From NCBI GenBank assembly GCA_009741485.1, contig CM019236.1, positions 45,117,583-45,181,582 on the forward strand: a DNA stretch of 64,000 nucleotides, given 5' to 3'. The DNA is from Malurus cyaneus samueli (taxonomy: Eukaryota > Chordata > Aves > Passeriformes > Maluridae). Positions 12,378 to 25,400 of the stretch are shown here, one piece after another. The position numbers and the translations under genes are program-made. Positions within the stretch are counted from its first letter, which is position 1, and every line of letters starts with the position of its first letter. The notes beneath the pieces were generated by a model. That model was not told where the DNA came from, searched no databases, and saw nothing but the letters and a program-made list of their open reading frames with translations.

Positions 12378-15237
12378 CCAAAGAATTTAATCCAAGAGGA
12401 CTGCAAGTTTTTACTCCCTTTCCTCTCCTCACTTATACCAGGAAAGGGGAAAAGAAACCTGAGAAAAGAAACCCATTTCAGAAAAGTTGGTGATTCAATT
12501 CTATTCAAACAATAGCGTCAATGGTTTAGGGGTGGCTAAGTGAAGGGAAGTCATTAGCAAGCAGAGCTGTGCTCTTATCCTAACATCATCCAAAACATAA
12601 TTAAGTGTTTCATTCTCTCCATTATTTGTGTAAGAGAATGCAAAGCAATTTCCAACTGTAGGAAACATTTTTATCATTAAATGCCTTTTTCTCCTTTTTC
12701 TTTCTTTTTAAAATAGCATATAATTTTAATGAGATTCAACAATGGCTCTCAGCAAAGCTGCAATTATTTAAAGAATTGGATCTGCCTATATTTCCATCAC
12801 TGAACCACAGGCTTGATGGCTGAAATGAAATCCACAGCCATTGTTATGTCACATGATGAACCACATGAATTTTTCATGGGATGTAATTGCTCCTAATCTG
12901 TCCTGCAGAAAAGAAGAAAGATTTTCTACTCTTTCTGTACACAACTGTCTATCTCCTTAATAAAAACATTCATTAGGTTGAGGACCAAGGGCTATTCATA
13001 CGCAAGATTTAAAAGCTACCTATTTGACAAGGATTCTGTTGGCAAAACATTTATTCTTTTAGTAAGCATTTCAGGCTAACAATTCAGAAGAGGTAATACA
13101 CCAAGCCTCAGAATATCCTATTACATTATCAATCCAACTTCTAACCTCATACAAAATCAATTCTTCCAGCCTTGTATCATCAAATGCAAGCTTACTGACT
13201 CTAAGTATTTTAATTTATTTTCATTATACACCCACCCAGCTGGCCTGATATCTAGTATCTACAGCCTTGGCCACCCAAGTTTCCTCTTGTCACATCAGTG
13301 CTGTTATGCTGTTAAGCATCATCTTTGGTTGTGAATGACTTTTTAAAATTTTCACCTCATATGCATTGTTTGTGTCTTCTGTAGCTGGAAAAAACTTCCA
13401 GTGCTCATGCAAAATTCATTTAATAGCTAATTAATATTATTGGAACTATTCTTTTTTAGAACTGTTTTGTTTTGTCTTGTTTTTTTAAATGAACATCTTA
13501 TTGCCTATAATTCTGCCAGTTCTAAAATTCTACTTCTGCTCTTTTTCTACCTTTACAAAATCTGGTATATTTTATAATCTTGATGGTATTTTTCTTCCAC
13601 CTTTTCTTCATGCCAGTGTATTTCCTATTTTTAATGCTCATTTTTTTTCCTCCAAGACTGTCATGACTTTTTGTATAATATGGGCATGCAAATGAAAAGA
13701 TTTCTTCAACAGCTTCAAATTATTAATTATGTTTTTCTAGTTAAATATTATCTTCTAGCTCATTTAGCCCATTATTGTTTTAAACTTCCTAAAACTACCC
13801 ACCAGAATATTTAAACTTAGCCTTGCAAACATATTTAGGCCATTTCAGTTGAATCTGAGACTAGCACACCCTTAAGTATTGAGACAGATTCCTGCTTATC
13901 TGCCAAGATGAGGCCTTAGAATTTCCCTGTGACTGGCAGCTGCATACTTGGCTTCTGGAACAAGTGGCTGAGACTTATCAGCATTTTTTTGCACACACAC
14001 TGAAGTTTCTTGCAAAATTTGTCAGGACTTGAAGAGTTGAAGGACAGAGAATATATTGCCAATTCTATTTAATATGCAGTGAACATCTCCAATCATGCAA
14101 TAAGATATTCCATATAATGTCAGGTTATGACATTCTATTATCAGTTGACACTTCGTGATATTATTTCAAGAAAGGAAAATCACCTACATCTAGCTGTGTG
14201 AAAAGCAGCTATGGAGCACAAAGGCTGATACCTTGTGTCAGATAAACAGCCATCTCTTGTACACATTAACCAACAAAACAAGTTTAACTATCCACACAGA
14301 AAGCTTTGCAAAGCTTCCTCCCTTGCACCATGTGCAATATGATGGCAAAACAACCCTGCACTTTTCCCTAAAGAATACACTAGCTCAGGACAAAAAATCA
14401 GAGCACACCAGTTCTTACAGTTTCAGCAGACAGGGGGAAACAGCCTGTAAGTGGAAAAGACAAAAGATACTTAGATTAGCACAACAGTACAATTGTTCAG
14501 GTATTGAGCTATACATCTGCCTTTAAACAAATATTGTAGGACATTTCTTTGCTGTTTCTAGATAAAATTGTCAGTTGCTTTGAACTGTAGATAATATTTT
14601 GTATTGGTTTTTCTAAGTGGAAAAATATCCATGCATTTATTATCTTGCTTAAGCTTATAATCAGCAACCTACTGTGACTTCGAATTAACTGGCTTTTTTT
14701 TTTTTTTTTTCCTGTCTGGGGTGGTGTGGAATCCAAATTTGATAAGGGTCATGGGCTTAAAAGAAGCTTTTACCTGTTCTTGCTATGCTCTGTGATGGGC
14801 TCCACAGTGGGATGTCTCCTTAAATGAATGGTGTAGCACGAAGGATAGGATGCATGACAGATTTAAGTTCTGCTGTCATTATTAGGATAGCAGTCTACAG
14901 CAGAATGATTAACAACACTTCTCTACCACAGTATTTTTCTCTTAGCTGCAGTGTCATCTTCCTAAAATGTTCTGCCTCCCAGCTCAAGGCAAGCAGCTGA
15001 CTGTGGGAGCCAGAGAAAGACCTGCAGCGTCATAAACGGGCTGTTCAAGTAGGATGGAGGAGATCACCAACCTGCAGCCCAAGCCTTGTCATGTACCCAG
15101 CCTACAGCACATGGCGCCCGCAGGAACAGTGGGGAGCTTGACAAGAAGCAAATGCCCCTGCAGGACTGTGGAGACCACATCAACCATCTTACAGCCTTAT
15201 CTCAGACAAGAGATGGGAAGAGAAGCCAGTCTGAGAC

Positions 15238-15375
15238 CACAGAATCATGGAGTCATTAAGGCTGGAAACCTCGTAGATCAACAAGTCCAACCATTTACCT
15301 AGCACCACTGTGTTCACCTCCAAACCATATCCCCAGAGGCCACATCCATTAACATTTCCAGGGATCCTCTTCTCC
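15238..15375 (-). mobile_element. CR1 LINE 3'-end fragment
   Basis: The plus strand reads as the reverse complement of a CR1 3' UTR: cagaatcatggagtcatta, then ggctggaaacc, a tccaacc block, and a segment ending in fragments like catttccagggatcc. The element is 5'-truncated to about 140 bases and decayed. It is embedded in block A and is carried along in the other two copies. Confidence 0.7.
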
Positions 15376-15956
15376 AGTCTACACTGCAGGTGAATGTTAC
15401 ATAAATGTTAATTTACCCTTCACCCTGACAGCCACCATAACTTCTGTTTTGGAAAGCCTGAGGCTTCCTACTGGGGTAGAATTTGCTGCATTACCCAGAT
15501 AACGAAGCCACTGCAGTTCCTGAATTTTTACAAGCACTACCTATATTACAAATGAGGTTTTTGCCTTTAAGTTTCCACTTTTGAAAACCAGAAATCATCA
15601 GAAGTTTCAGCCACTGTGATTAGGATCATATTAAATGCAAGACTGGAGGCTTTTAAAGGAGCTGAGCTGCATTAAAAAGCGTAATTGCTAGAAAGTGCAT
15701 AGATTACCCTATTTAATTAGACTTGTGATAACTGTGTTGTGTTCTGTTATCAAAACCATGATAAAACAGTCCAACATAGCCTTTTGTTAGCTGTGCACCA
15801 ACTTATAAATTAGTCTATTTCACAGGCATCCTGTTGAGCAGCTTTCAGTCTGATTTTTCATTCACATTGAGAAGTTGTTCACTGTGCCCTTGAGAACAGT
15901 AAAGCCAGGAAGACCTGGCATCTCTTAGCAAGACCCAGGTGCTTTAATAACTATTA

Positions 15957-17794
15957 TAGTTCTGGAAGAAGTTTAAAATAAATTTGAATTTTTTCTCAAA
16001 ATCTAAATTTTGTCCAAATCTAAATTTCACTCAAATCTGATGTGATATGGAGTTGAGGAACCAGCTATTGATTTACAGAGGGTGGAGGTAGATGAGTGTC
16101 CTGATTTTGCTCAATCCGGTTTTTCAGTGGTGTGGGGATGGGAACCAAGAAAGCACCAAGATGTCTCCTGTGACAAAATTCTAGAAGCTTTCTCCTTTCC
16201 AGCCAAAAGGAGCCCTGGCCCCTGTGTTCAGAACCAATCCATTGTGGCTCTGAGATTGATGGACAGGCTGCTGTCAAGCCTGAGCCAATTGCACAGGTTG
16301 GTTACACCTCTGTGATGACAAATAGTCATTGTACTTATAGAAGAATTCCAAACAAAGATAGAGGCGGCTGCCATTAGTTTTAGGTTGTTACTGTCATTCC
16401 TGCACTGGGGGAGGACAGAGGAGGAAGGTGAGGAGGATATGAAAAAATGGAGACCCAAGATCACAGTGAGAAGAAGTCAGGTGCTGTTGCTCGTGGTGCT
16501 TGACATGGAGAAATGAAGCTTTTCTTGAAATGGCTTCCATTTCTTCAATGGGAGATCTGTATATAGAAAGAGAGGCCTGCACCGGATAAAACTGGCCTTG
16601 GAGGACTGGACTGACCATAAAGCCAAAAGGGGGAAAGAGTGTGATCCCCATCTGAAGTGAGTTGATGCTTAGAAAATGTTTCTGCCAGGAGATTTGAGAG
16701 TGGCCTTGTCCTCAGAATGAAGTATGCCAGCCTTGGAGGACTGTTTTCCTTTCTCCCACGAGGTAAAGAAAAGAATCATGCCTACAGCAGTTATACACTG
16801 ACTGTTTCTGGGAAGAACTTCCACAGCTTGGAGCTGTAAGGACCTTCTCCTATGGTGCTGGAGAAAACCTAATGAGTATCTGATCTATGTTACTTTCATC
16901 CCTGCCCCCTTGTGCACAGGAAGGCATGGAGGGGTGGGGAGGGGCAACCTGGGAGACACAGGTTCGCAGAGAGAATAACGGGTGTCTTAAATGTCCCATT
17001 TTTTTCTTCTCCTTGTAAATTTTTCCCTATCTCTGTTCCTCTCCCGGTGCGGTAGTATTCTTAGTAGTTTTTAGTAATAAATCTATTTTGCAACTTAGTT
17101 ATTTTAGCCTTTCTGACCATTTCTGGAGCATACATATCTTTCTCTCAATTACGTTTTATCTAAAAGCCATCATTTTTCGTGTGATTGGGCTTCTGCTCTC
17201 CTCTCTGCCTTCTCCGGTCAGTGGGGTCGGGGGGGAACATCATGGGTCCTTTGGCTTTTGGCCAAGTTCAAACCACAACATTTTTGGTGCATTCGCCAGG
17301 AATAACGGGTTTTAAATCCACAACAATGAGATGCAGAGAAACCACTGTAAGTGCTTTGTCCATCCTGATAGCACTAAACAGTGTTAAATCCATTCTGTTG
17401 TCTCACCCTGCAAGATTGTAACAAAAAATATGACTCTCTTTTTTCAGGAGAATTTCTTGACATTTGCTCAGTGATGACTCAGAAGCAATGTATAGCTCTG
17501 CACTGTAGTGCACATATAACTTTGTACACAATTCTGACAAAAAAAAACCCAATAAAAAGTTCAAAACTTAACTGTGGAGCTTTTAGGAGTTTGGAAAAAG
17601 CCCCATAGGACAAAACTATGGCTCTTTCGTGTGCTGTTATCTTACAAGCCATTGCACAGCGCCTGTTTGCCGAGTCATCTGTATATCAGAGCATCGTGAT
17701 TGTGAAGTAAGGAAGTTCCTTAAAAGATACTAAAAATGTCACAGCTCCTCTAATTAAATCAAACCTGAAATCTGAAGTGTTGGCTAATGGTATG
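15957..17794 (+). repeat. Block G: inverted relative to G'
   Basis: A 1838-base segment whose reverse complement matches 26373-28214 with scattered substitutions and indels. It starts abruptly after block A at 15957 and runs without a break into A' at 17795. G plus A' is therefore one contiguous inverted copy of the unit A''-G'. Frames within it (for example 16082-16315) are disrupted relative to G', so there is no evidence of a conserved protein. Confidence 0.9.
16800..17280 (+). mobile_element. Possible LTR fragment inside block G
   Basis: An aataaa signal at 17076-17081 is followed about 200 bases later by aaaccacaaca (to 17280), resembling the 3' end of avian ERV LTRs. The inverted copy in G' begins tgttgtggtttg at 26897. 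I could not define the 5' end or a target-site duplication, so the left boundary is approximate and the family is not assigned. Confidence 0.3.
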
Positions 17795-20700
17795 TAATAG
17801 TTATTAAAGCACCTGGGTCTTGCTAGAGATGCAGGTCTTCCTGGCTTTACTGTCTCGAGGCACAGTGAACAACTTCTCAATGTGAATGAAAAATCAGACT
17901 GAAAGCTGCTCAACAGGATGCCTGTGAAATAGACTAATTTATAAGTTGGTGCACAGCTAAACAAAGGCTATGTTGGACTGTTTTATCATGGTTTTGATAA
18001 CAGAACACAACAAGTTATCACAGTCTAATTAAATAGGGTAATCTATGCACTTTTCTAGCAATTACGCTTTTTAATGCAGCTCAGTCCTTTTTAAAGCCTC
18101 CAGTCTTGCATTTAATATGATCCTAATCACAGTGGCTGTGAACTTCTGATGATTTCTGGTTTTCAAAAGTGGAAACTTAAAGGCAAAAACCTCATTTGTA
18201 ATATAGTAGTGCTTGTAAATTCAGGAACTGCAGTGGCTTCGTTATCTGGGTAATGCAGCAAATTCTACCCCAGTAGGAAGCCTCAGGCTTTCCAACAGAC
18301 AGTTATGGTGGCTGTCAGGGTGAAGGGTAAATTAACATTTATGTAACATTCACCTGCAGTGTAGACTGGAGAAGAGGATCCCTGGAAATGTTAAGGATGT
18401 GGCCTCTGGGATATGGTTTGGAGTGAACACAGTGGTGCATGGTAAATGGTTGGACTTGTTGATCCGAGGTTTCCAGCTTAATGATCCATGATTCTGTGGT
18501 CTCAGACTGGCTTCTCTTCCCATTCTTGTCTGAGATAAGGCTGTAGATGGTTGATGTGGTCTCCACAGTCCTGCAGGGGCATTTGCTTCTTGTCAAGCTC
18601 CCCATGTTCCTGCGGGCGCCATGTGCTGTAGGCTGGGTACATGACAAGGTGGGCTGCAGGTTGGTGATCTCCTCCATCCTACTTGAACAGCCCGTTTATG
18701 ACGCTGCAGTTTTCTCTGGCTCCCACAGTCAGCTGCTTGCCTTGAGCTGGGAGGCAGAACATTTTAGGAGATGACACTGCAGCTAAGAGAAAAATACTGT
18801 GGTAGAGAAGTGTTGTTAATCATTTCTCTGTAGACTGCTATCCTAATAATGACAGCAGAACTTAAATCTGTCATGCATCCTATCCTTCGTGCTACACCAT
18901 TCATTTAAGGAGACATCCCACTGTGGAGCCCATCACAGAGCATAGCAAAACAGAGTAAAAGCTTCTTTTAAGCCCATGACCTTATCAAATTTGGATTCCA
19001 CACCACCCGAGCAGGAAAAAAAAAAAAAAAAAGCCAGTTATTCGAGTCACAGTAGGTTGCTGATTATAAGCTTAGCAGATATAAATGCATGGATATTTTT
19101 CCACTTAGAAAACCAATAAATATTACTCAGTTCAAAGCAACTGACAATTTTATCTAGAAACAGCAAAGAAATGTCTACATATTTGTTAAAGCAGATGTAT
19201 AGCTCAATACCTGAACAATTGTACTGTTGTGCTAATCTAAGTATCTTTGTCTTTTCCACTTACAGGCTGTTTCCCCCTGTCTGCTGAACTGTTAGAACTG
19301 TGTGCTCTGTTTTTTGTCCTGAGCTAGTGTATTCTTTAGGGAAAAGTGCAGGGTTGTTTTGCCATCATATTGCACATGGTGCAAGGGAGGAAGCTTTGCA
19401 AAGCTTTCTGTGTGGATAGTTAAACTTGTTTTGTTGGTTAATGTGTACAAGAGATGGCTGTTTATCTGACACAAGGTATCAGCCTTTGTGCTCCATAGCT
19501 GCTTTCACACAGCTAAATGTAGGTGATTTTCCTTTCTTGAAATAATATCACAAGTGTCAACTGATATAGAATGTCATAACCTGACATTATATGGATATCT
19601 TTATTGCATGATTGGAGATGTTCACTGCATATTAAATAGAATTGGCAATATATTCTCTGTCCTTCAACTCTTCAAGTCCTGACAAATTTTGCAAGAAACT
19701 TCGTGTGTGTGCAAAAAAATGCTGAAGTCTCAGCACCTTGTTCCAGAAGACCAAGTATGCAGCTGCCAGTCACAGGGAAATTCTAAGGCCTCATCTTGGC
19801 AGATAAGCAGGAATCTGTCTAATACTTGAGGTGTGCTAGTCTCAGATTCAACTGAAATGGCTAAATATGTTTGCAAGGCTAAGTTTAAATATTCTGTGGG
19901 TAGTTTTAGGAAGTTTAAACATATTGGGCTAATAGCTAGAAGATATATTAACTAGAAAACATAATTAATAATTTGAAGCTGTTGAAAGAATCTTTTCATT
20001 TGCATGCCCATATTATACAAAAAGTCATGACGTCTTGGAGGAAAATGAGCATTAAAATAGGAATACACTGGCATGAGAAAAGTGGAGAAAATACCATCAG
20101 ATTATAAAATATACAGATTTTGTTAAGGTAGAAGAGCAGAGTTGATTTTAGAATGGAGAATTATAGGCAATGTGTTCATTTAAAAAAACGAACAAAAAAC
20201 TGTCTAAAAAGATATTCAATATATTATTTAGCTATTAAATGAATTTTGCATGAGCACTGAGTTTTTTCCAGCTACAGAAGACACAAACAATGCATATGAG
20301 GTAAATTTTAAAAGTCATTCACAACCAAAGAGATGCTTAACACGCATAACCACTGATGTGACAAGAGGAATTGGGTGGCCAAGGCTGTAGTATAGATTCA
20401 GGCCAGTGGGGGTGTATAAATAAAATAATAAATACTTAGAGTCAGTAAGTTGCATTGATATACAAGGCTGGAAAGAATGATTTTTATGATTTAGAGTTGG
20501 TTTTATGTAATAGGTATCTGAGGCTTGTGTATACCTTTCTAATTGTAGCCTAATTGCTTACTAAAAGATAAATGTTTTGCCAACAGAATCCTTGTCAAAT
20601 AGGTAGCTTTTAAATCTTGCTTATATAGCCCTTGGTCCTCAAACTAATGGTTTTTTATTAAGGAGATAGACAGTTGTGTACAGAAAGAGTAGAAAATCTT

Positions 20701-22415
20701 TCTTTTTCTGCAGGACAGATTAGGAGCAATTACATCCCATGAAATTCATGTGGTTTATTATGTGACTATACACATGGCTGTGGATTCATTTCAGCCATCA
20801 AGCTGTGGTTCAGTGATGGATATATGCAGATCCAATCTTTAAATAATTGCAGCTTTGCTGAGAGCCATTTGAATCTCATTATTATATGCTATTTTAAAAG
20901 AGAAGGTGAGAAAAGGATTTATGAATAAAAATGTTTTCCTACCAGTTGAAATTGCTTTGCTTCTCTTACAATTAATGAGAGATGAACACAATTTGTTTGT
21001 GATGTTTAGGATAAGAGCACAGCCTCTGCTTGCTAATGACTTCCTCATTAGCCACCCCTTAACCTTCGTTATTGTTGAATAGATTGAATCACCACTTTTC
21101 TGAAATGGGTTTCTTTTCTCAGGTTTCTTTTCCCCTTTCCTTGTATAAGTGAGGAGAGGAAAGGGAGTAAAAACTTGCAGTCCTCTTGGAATATAATTCT
21201 TTGTCCTCTCAGATGAACCGACGTAGATGAACAGACTCTCTCAGATGAACAGACGAATTGTAGACAATTTACAGTATGCGCTCATAAGTGTATCTCTGCT
21301 CTGGTCAAAGAATCACTAGAGCAAAATCATTGCTCAGCCAAAACACATGTATGCCAGTGCGTTGCTGTGCAGTATGCCAGTGGGTTCCTTGCAGGAAGGA
21401 AAATGCTGCTGAGATACCACTGATGTTGGACGCTTGAAGAAGAACACTCGTTTAAAGAGATTTGATGTAGCAACAGAAGAACCAAATGCTTTTGCCTGAT
21501 GATTGCATTCCATCTAAGAAACGTTGTTCTTAATCCGAAGTACTCTCAAAATCGGACTTGTTGAAAGAAGTAGAGGTCGTGCAAGTGGGCAATATTGACT
21601 TTATTAAAACAGATTCCCATTCAAATCTGACGAAAGGAAAAAAATCCTACTAAAAGTTTTTTTTTCAATAAGCAAAGTTCAAGGATTTTTAAAAGCAAAG
21701 TGTAATTGAACTCATGATTCAGTGGTCGAAGAACTTAGGGATGTCAAAAATTGTCATAAGGAACTAGGAGCTGAGAAAAGGCAAGAGCTGAAGGAAAATG
21801 ATGTTAAGTGACATTCGGATGACAGCAATTTAGTGGCAAAGCTGGAAAATTATATTCTGAACACCTTGCTGCTTATGATATGGCTTTTCGCTTTTTTTTT
21901 ATGATAGGTAATCCCACTGGTTTCCGTATGTGAAAGAGATCTGATTAGTTTCTGTGTGGTGTGGAGAAATGCAAGCTCTCATTGTGCATTAAATCTGGAG
22001 ACTAGGCAAACAGCACGCCTTGTGCAAGTGGCCTCTGAAGAGATTGCAGATACATATTTGTAAAATTTATTTCAATTTAATAGATGAGAAAGAGAATAAG
22101 AGAGTCCCCAACTATCTCTGCTCAGAGAAATCACTGAGAGACTTTTAATAATGTTAATTGGAATAGAATTGATCTTTTTTGGAGATTAAGTTTAGCTTGA
22201 AACCACAGTTGAATTATGCAGTGTTACATTGGAAATATATTAAGAAATGTAAGTTTGTATGAAGTAGAGGACTAAAGTTAATAATAAATATGGCCAGTGT
22301 CTTTTAATATTTATTACATGTACATTCGTAAAGACTATGGATCCTGTGGTTACTTCAGAGAGTAGCTAGCTTAGCAATATAATTGAACAATTATTAAGTA
22401 TATCTCTGACCTGTT
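17795..22415 (-). repeat. Block A': inverted, diverged copy of block A
   Basis: The reverse complement of 11112-15956 from the junction taatag (17795-17800) to gacctgtt (22408-22415). Differences from A are frequent and dominated by single-base indels, for example in the region matching 14390-14430 and near 18180-18300. That is the pattern of unpolished long-read sequence as much as of neutral divergence. Frames that are intact in A and A'' are shifted or shortened here (18339-18677, 19292-19474). It is contiguous with G on its left, matching the A''-to-G' junction on the other side of the gap. Confidence 0.9.
18362..18503 (+). mobile_element. CR1 3'-end fragment (copy within A')
   Basis: Inverted counterpart of the CR1 piece at 15238-15375, ending on the plus strand with tccatgattctgtgg, a typical CR1 terminal motif. 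It is present only because the whole block is duplicated and is not an independent insertion. Confidence 0.65.
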
Positions 22416-22454
22416 GCACGCACATGCTATCGTATGTTCAGATCCATCTTCTTT

Positions 22455-22479
22455 NNNNNNNNNNNNNNNNNNNNNNNNN
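22455..22479. other. Assembly gap of 25 N
   Basis: Exactly 25 undetermined bases. Sequence on both sides is irregular: about 40 bases on the left and about 200 on the right match block A only weakly. The gap sits at the centre of the inverted arrangement. Confidence 1.
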
Positions 22480-25400
22480 TATTATATATATTTAATTATA
22501 TTATCTGGATCTCTGAGTATATTTGTAAATGTCATTCTATTTCTATGTCTCTATATATAATCTATTTGTCTTTTCTTGTCTTGTCTTATCCATCTTATTA
22601 TCTTTTTTCTATACTGATTTTTTTGTTCTGATCAAGCTGTCCTCTCGAATCATGAGCGTCAGGCAGCACACTTCCTCTGCGTCGGGCAAGGAACCCACTG
22701 CATACATTCACAGCAACCCACTGCATACATTGTTTTTGCTGAGCAATGATTTTGCTCTAGTGATTCTTTGACCAGAGCAGAATACACTTATGCAGTCACT
22801 GTAAATTGTCTACAATTCGTCTGTCATCTGAGAGAGTCTGTTCATCTACGTCTGTTCATCTGAGAGAGCCAAAGAATTTAATCCAAGAGGACTGCAAGTT
22901 TTTACTCCCTTTCCTCTCCTCACTTATACCAGGAAAGGGGAAAAGAAACCTGAGAAAAGAAACCCATTTCAGAAAAGTGGTGATTCAATCTATTCAAACA
23001 ATAGCGCAATGGTTTAGGGGTGGCTAAGTGAAGGGAATCATTAGCAAGCAGAGCTGTCTCTTATCCTAACATCATCCAAAACATAATTAAGTGTTCATCT
23101 CCTCATTAATTTGTAAGAGAATGCAAAGCATTTCCAACTGTAGGAAACATTTTTTATCATTAAATCCTTTTTCCTTTTCTTTTTAAAATAGCATATAATT
23201 TTAATGAGATTCAACATGGCTCTCACAAAGCTGCAATTATTTAAAGAATTGGATCTGCCTATATTTCCATCACTGAACCACAGCTTGATGGCTGAAATGA
23301 AATCCACAGCCATTGTTATGTCACATGATGAACCACATGAATTTTTCATGGGATGTAATTGCTCCTAATCTGTCCTGCAGAAAAGAAGAAAGATTTTCTA
23401 CTCTTTCTGACACAACTGTCTATCTCCTTAATAAAAACATTCATTAGGTTGAGGACCAAGGGCTATTCATACGCAAGATTTAAAAGCTACCTATTTGACA
23501 AGGATTCTGTTGGCAAAACTTTATTCTTTTAGTAAGCATTTCGGCTAACAATAGAAAGAGGTAATACACCAAGCCTCAAGAATATCCTATTACATACAAT
23601 CCACTTCTAACTCATACAAAAATTCTTCCGCCTTGTATCATCAATGCAAGCTTACTGACTCTAAGTATTTTAATTATTTCATTAACACCCACCCAGCTGG
23701 CCTAATCTATACTACAGCTGGCCACCCAATTTCCTCTTGTCACATCAGTGCTGTATGCTGTTTAAGCAATCATCTTGGTTGTGAATGACTTTTAAAATTT
23801 TCACCTCATATGCATTGTTTGTGTCTTCTGTAGCTGGAAAAAACTTCCAGTGCCATGCAAAATTCATTTAATAGCTAATTATAATATTGGAACATTTTTT
23901 TAGAAGTTTTTTGTTTGTCTTGTTTTTTTAAATGAACATCATTGCCTATATCTGCCAGTCTAAAATTCATCTTCTGCTCTTTTTCTACCTTTACAAAATC
24001 TGGTATATTTTATAATCTTGATGGTATTTTCTTCCACTTTCTTCATGCCAGTGATTTCCTATTTTTAATGCTCATTTTTTTTCCTCCAAGACTGTCATGA
24101 CTTTTTGTATAATATGGGCATGCAAATGAAAAGATTCTTCAACAGCTTCAAATTATTAATTATGTTTTTCTAGTTAAATATTATCTTCTAGCTATTTGCC
24201 CATTATTGTTTAAACTTCCTAAAACTACCCACCAGAATTTAAACTCCTTGCAAACATATTGGCATTTCATTGAATCTGAGACTAGCACACCCTAGTATTG
24301 AGACAGATTCCTGCTTATCTGCCAAGATGAGGCCTTAGAATTTCCCTGTGACTGGCAGCTGCATACTTGGCTTCTGGAACAAGTGGCTGAGACTTATCAG
24401 CATTTTTTTGCACACACACTGAAGTTTCTTGCAAAATTTGTCAGGACTTGAAGAGTTGAAGGACAGAGAATATATTGCCAATTCTATTTAATATGCAGTG
24501 AACATCTCCAATCATGCAATAAGATATTCCATATAATGTCAGGTTATGACATTCTATTATCAGTTGACACTTCGTGATATTATTTCAAGAAAGGAAAATC
24601 ACCTACATCTAGCTGTGTGAAAAGCAGCTATGGAGCACAAAGGCTGATACCTTGTGTCAGATAAACAGCCATCTCTTGTACACATTAACCAACAAAACAA
24701 GTTTAACTATCCACACAGAAAGCTTTGCAAAGCTTCCTCCCTTGCACCATGTGCAATATGATGGCAAAACAACCCTGCACTTTTCCCTAAAGAATACACT
24801 AGCTCAGGACAAAAAATCAGAGCACACCAGTTCTTACAGTTTCAGCAGACAGGGGGAAACAGCCTGTAAGTGGAAAAGACAAAAGATACTTAGATTAGCA
24901 CAACAGTACAATTGTTCAGGTATTGAGCTATACATCTGCCTTTAACAAATATGTTGACATTTCTTTGCTGTTTCTAGATAAAATTGTCAGTTGCTTTGAA
25001 CTGTAGATAATATTTTGTATTGGTTTTTCTAAGTGGAAAAATATCCATGCATTTATTATCTTGCTTAAGCTTATAATCAGCAACCTACTGTGACTCGATT
25101 AACTGGCTTTTTTTTTTTTTTTTTCCTGCTCTGGGGGTGGTGTGGAATCCAAATTTGATAAGGGTCATGGGCTTAAAAGAAGCTTTTACCTGTTCTTGCT
25201 ATGCTCTGTGATGGGCTCCACAGTGGGATGTCTCCTTAAATGAATGGTGTAGCACGAAGGATAGGATGCATGACAGATTTAAGTTCTGCTGTCATTATTA
25301 GGATAGCAGTCTACAGCAGAATGATTAACAACACTTCTCTACCACAGTATTTTTCTCTTAGCTGCAGTGTCATCTTCCTAAAATGTTCTGCCTCCCAGCT

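Larger units (their letters stand above)
11112..15956 (+). repeat. Block A: first copy of the 4.8-kb duplicated sequence
   Basis: This block recurs inverted at 17795-22415 (A') and again in direct orientation at about 22685-26372 (A''). From about 13880 to its end it is nearly identical to A'', differing by scattered single-base changes. Against A' it shows many more differences, mostly one-base indels. Homology with A'' ends at ctatta (15951-15956). Beyond that, A'' continues into different sequence while this copy jumps to an inverted segment with no shared bases at the junction. Frames at 14233-14526 and 15054-15302 recur in the copies but are frameshifted in A' and have no known homologue. 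Likely the genuine locus copy (inference). Confidence 0.9.

Noticed and set aside
14233..14526. 97-codon frame repeated identically at 24652-24945 and partly at 19292-19474
   Set aside because: The repetition reflects duplicated DNA, not selection. The inverted copy is frameshifted, and no homologue, start context or splice support is visible.
15054..15302. 82-codon frame repeated at 25470-25718 and, altered, at 18339-18677
   Set aside because: Its C-terminal part runs into a CR1 3' fragment, and the inverted copy has frameshifts, so it is not a conserved gene.
15957..17794. G as the cargo of a DNA transposon with A/A' as terminal inverted repeats
   Set aside because: The repeats are kilobases long and contain an unrelated CR1 relic. 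There is no transposase frame and no target-site duplication, and a third copy of A exists with a different neighbour.
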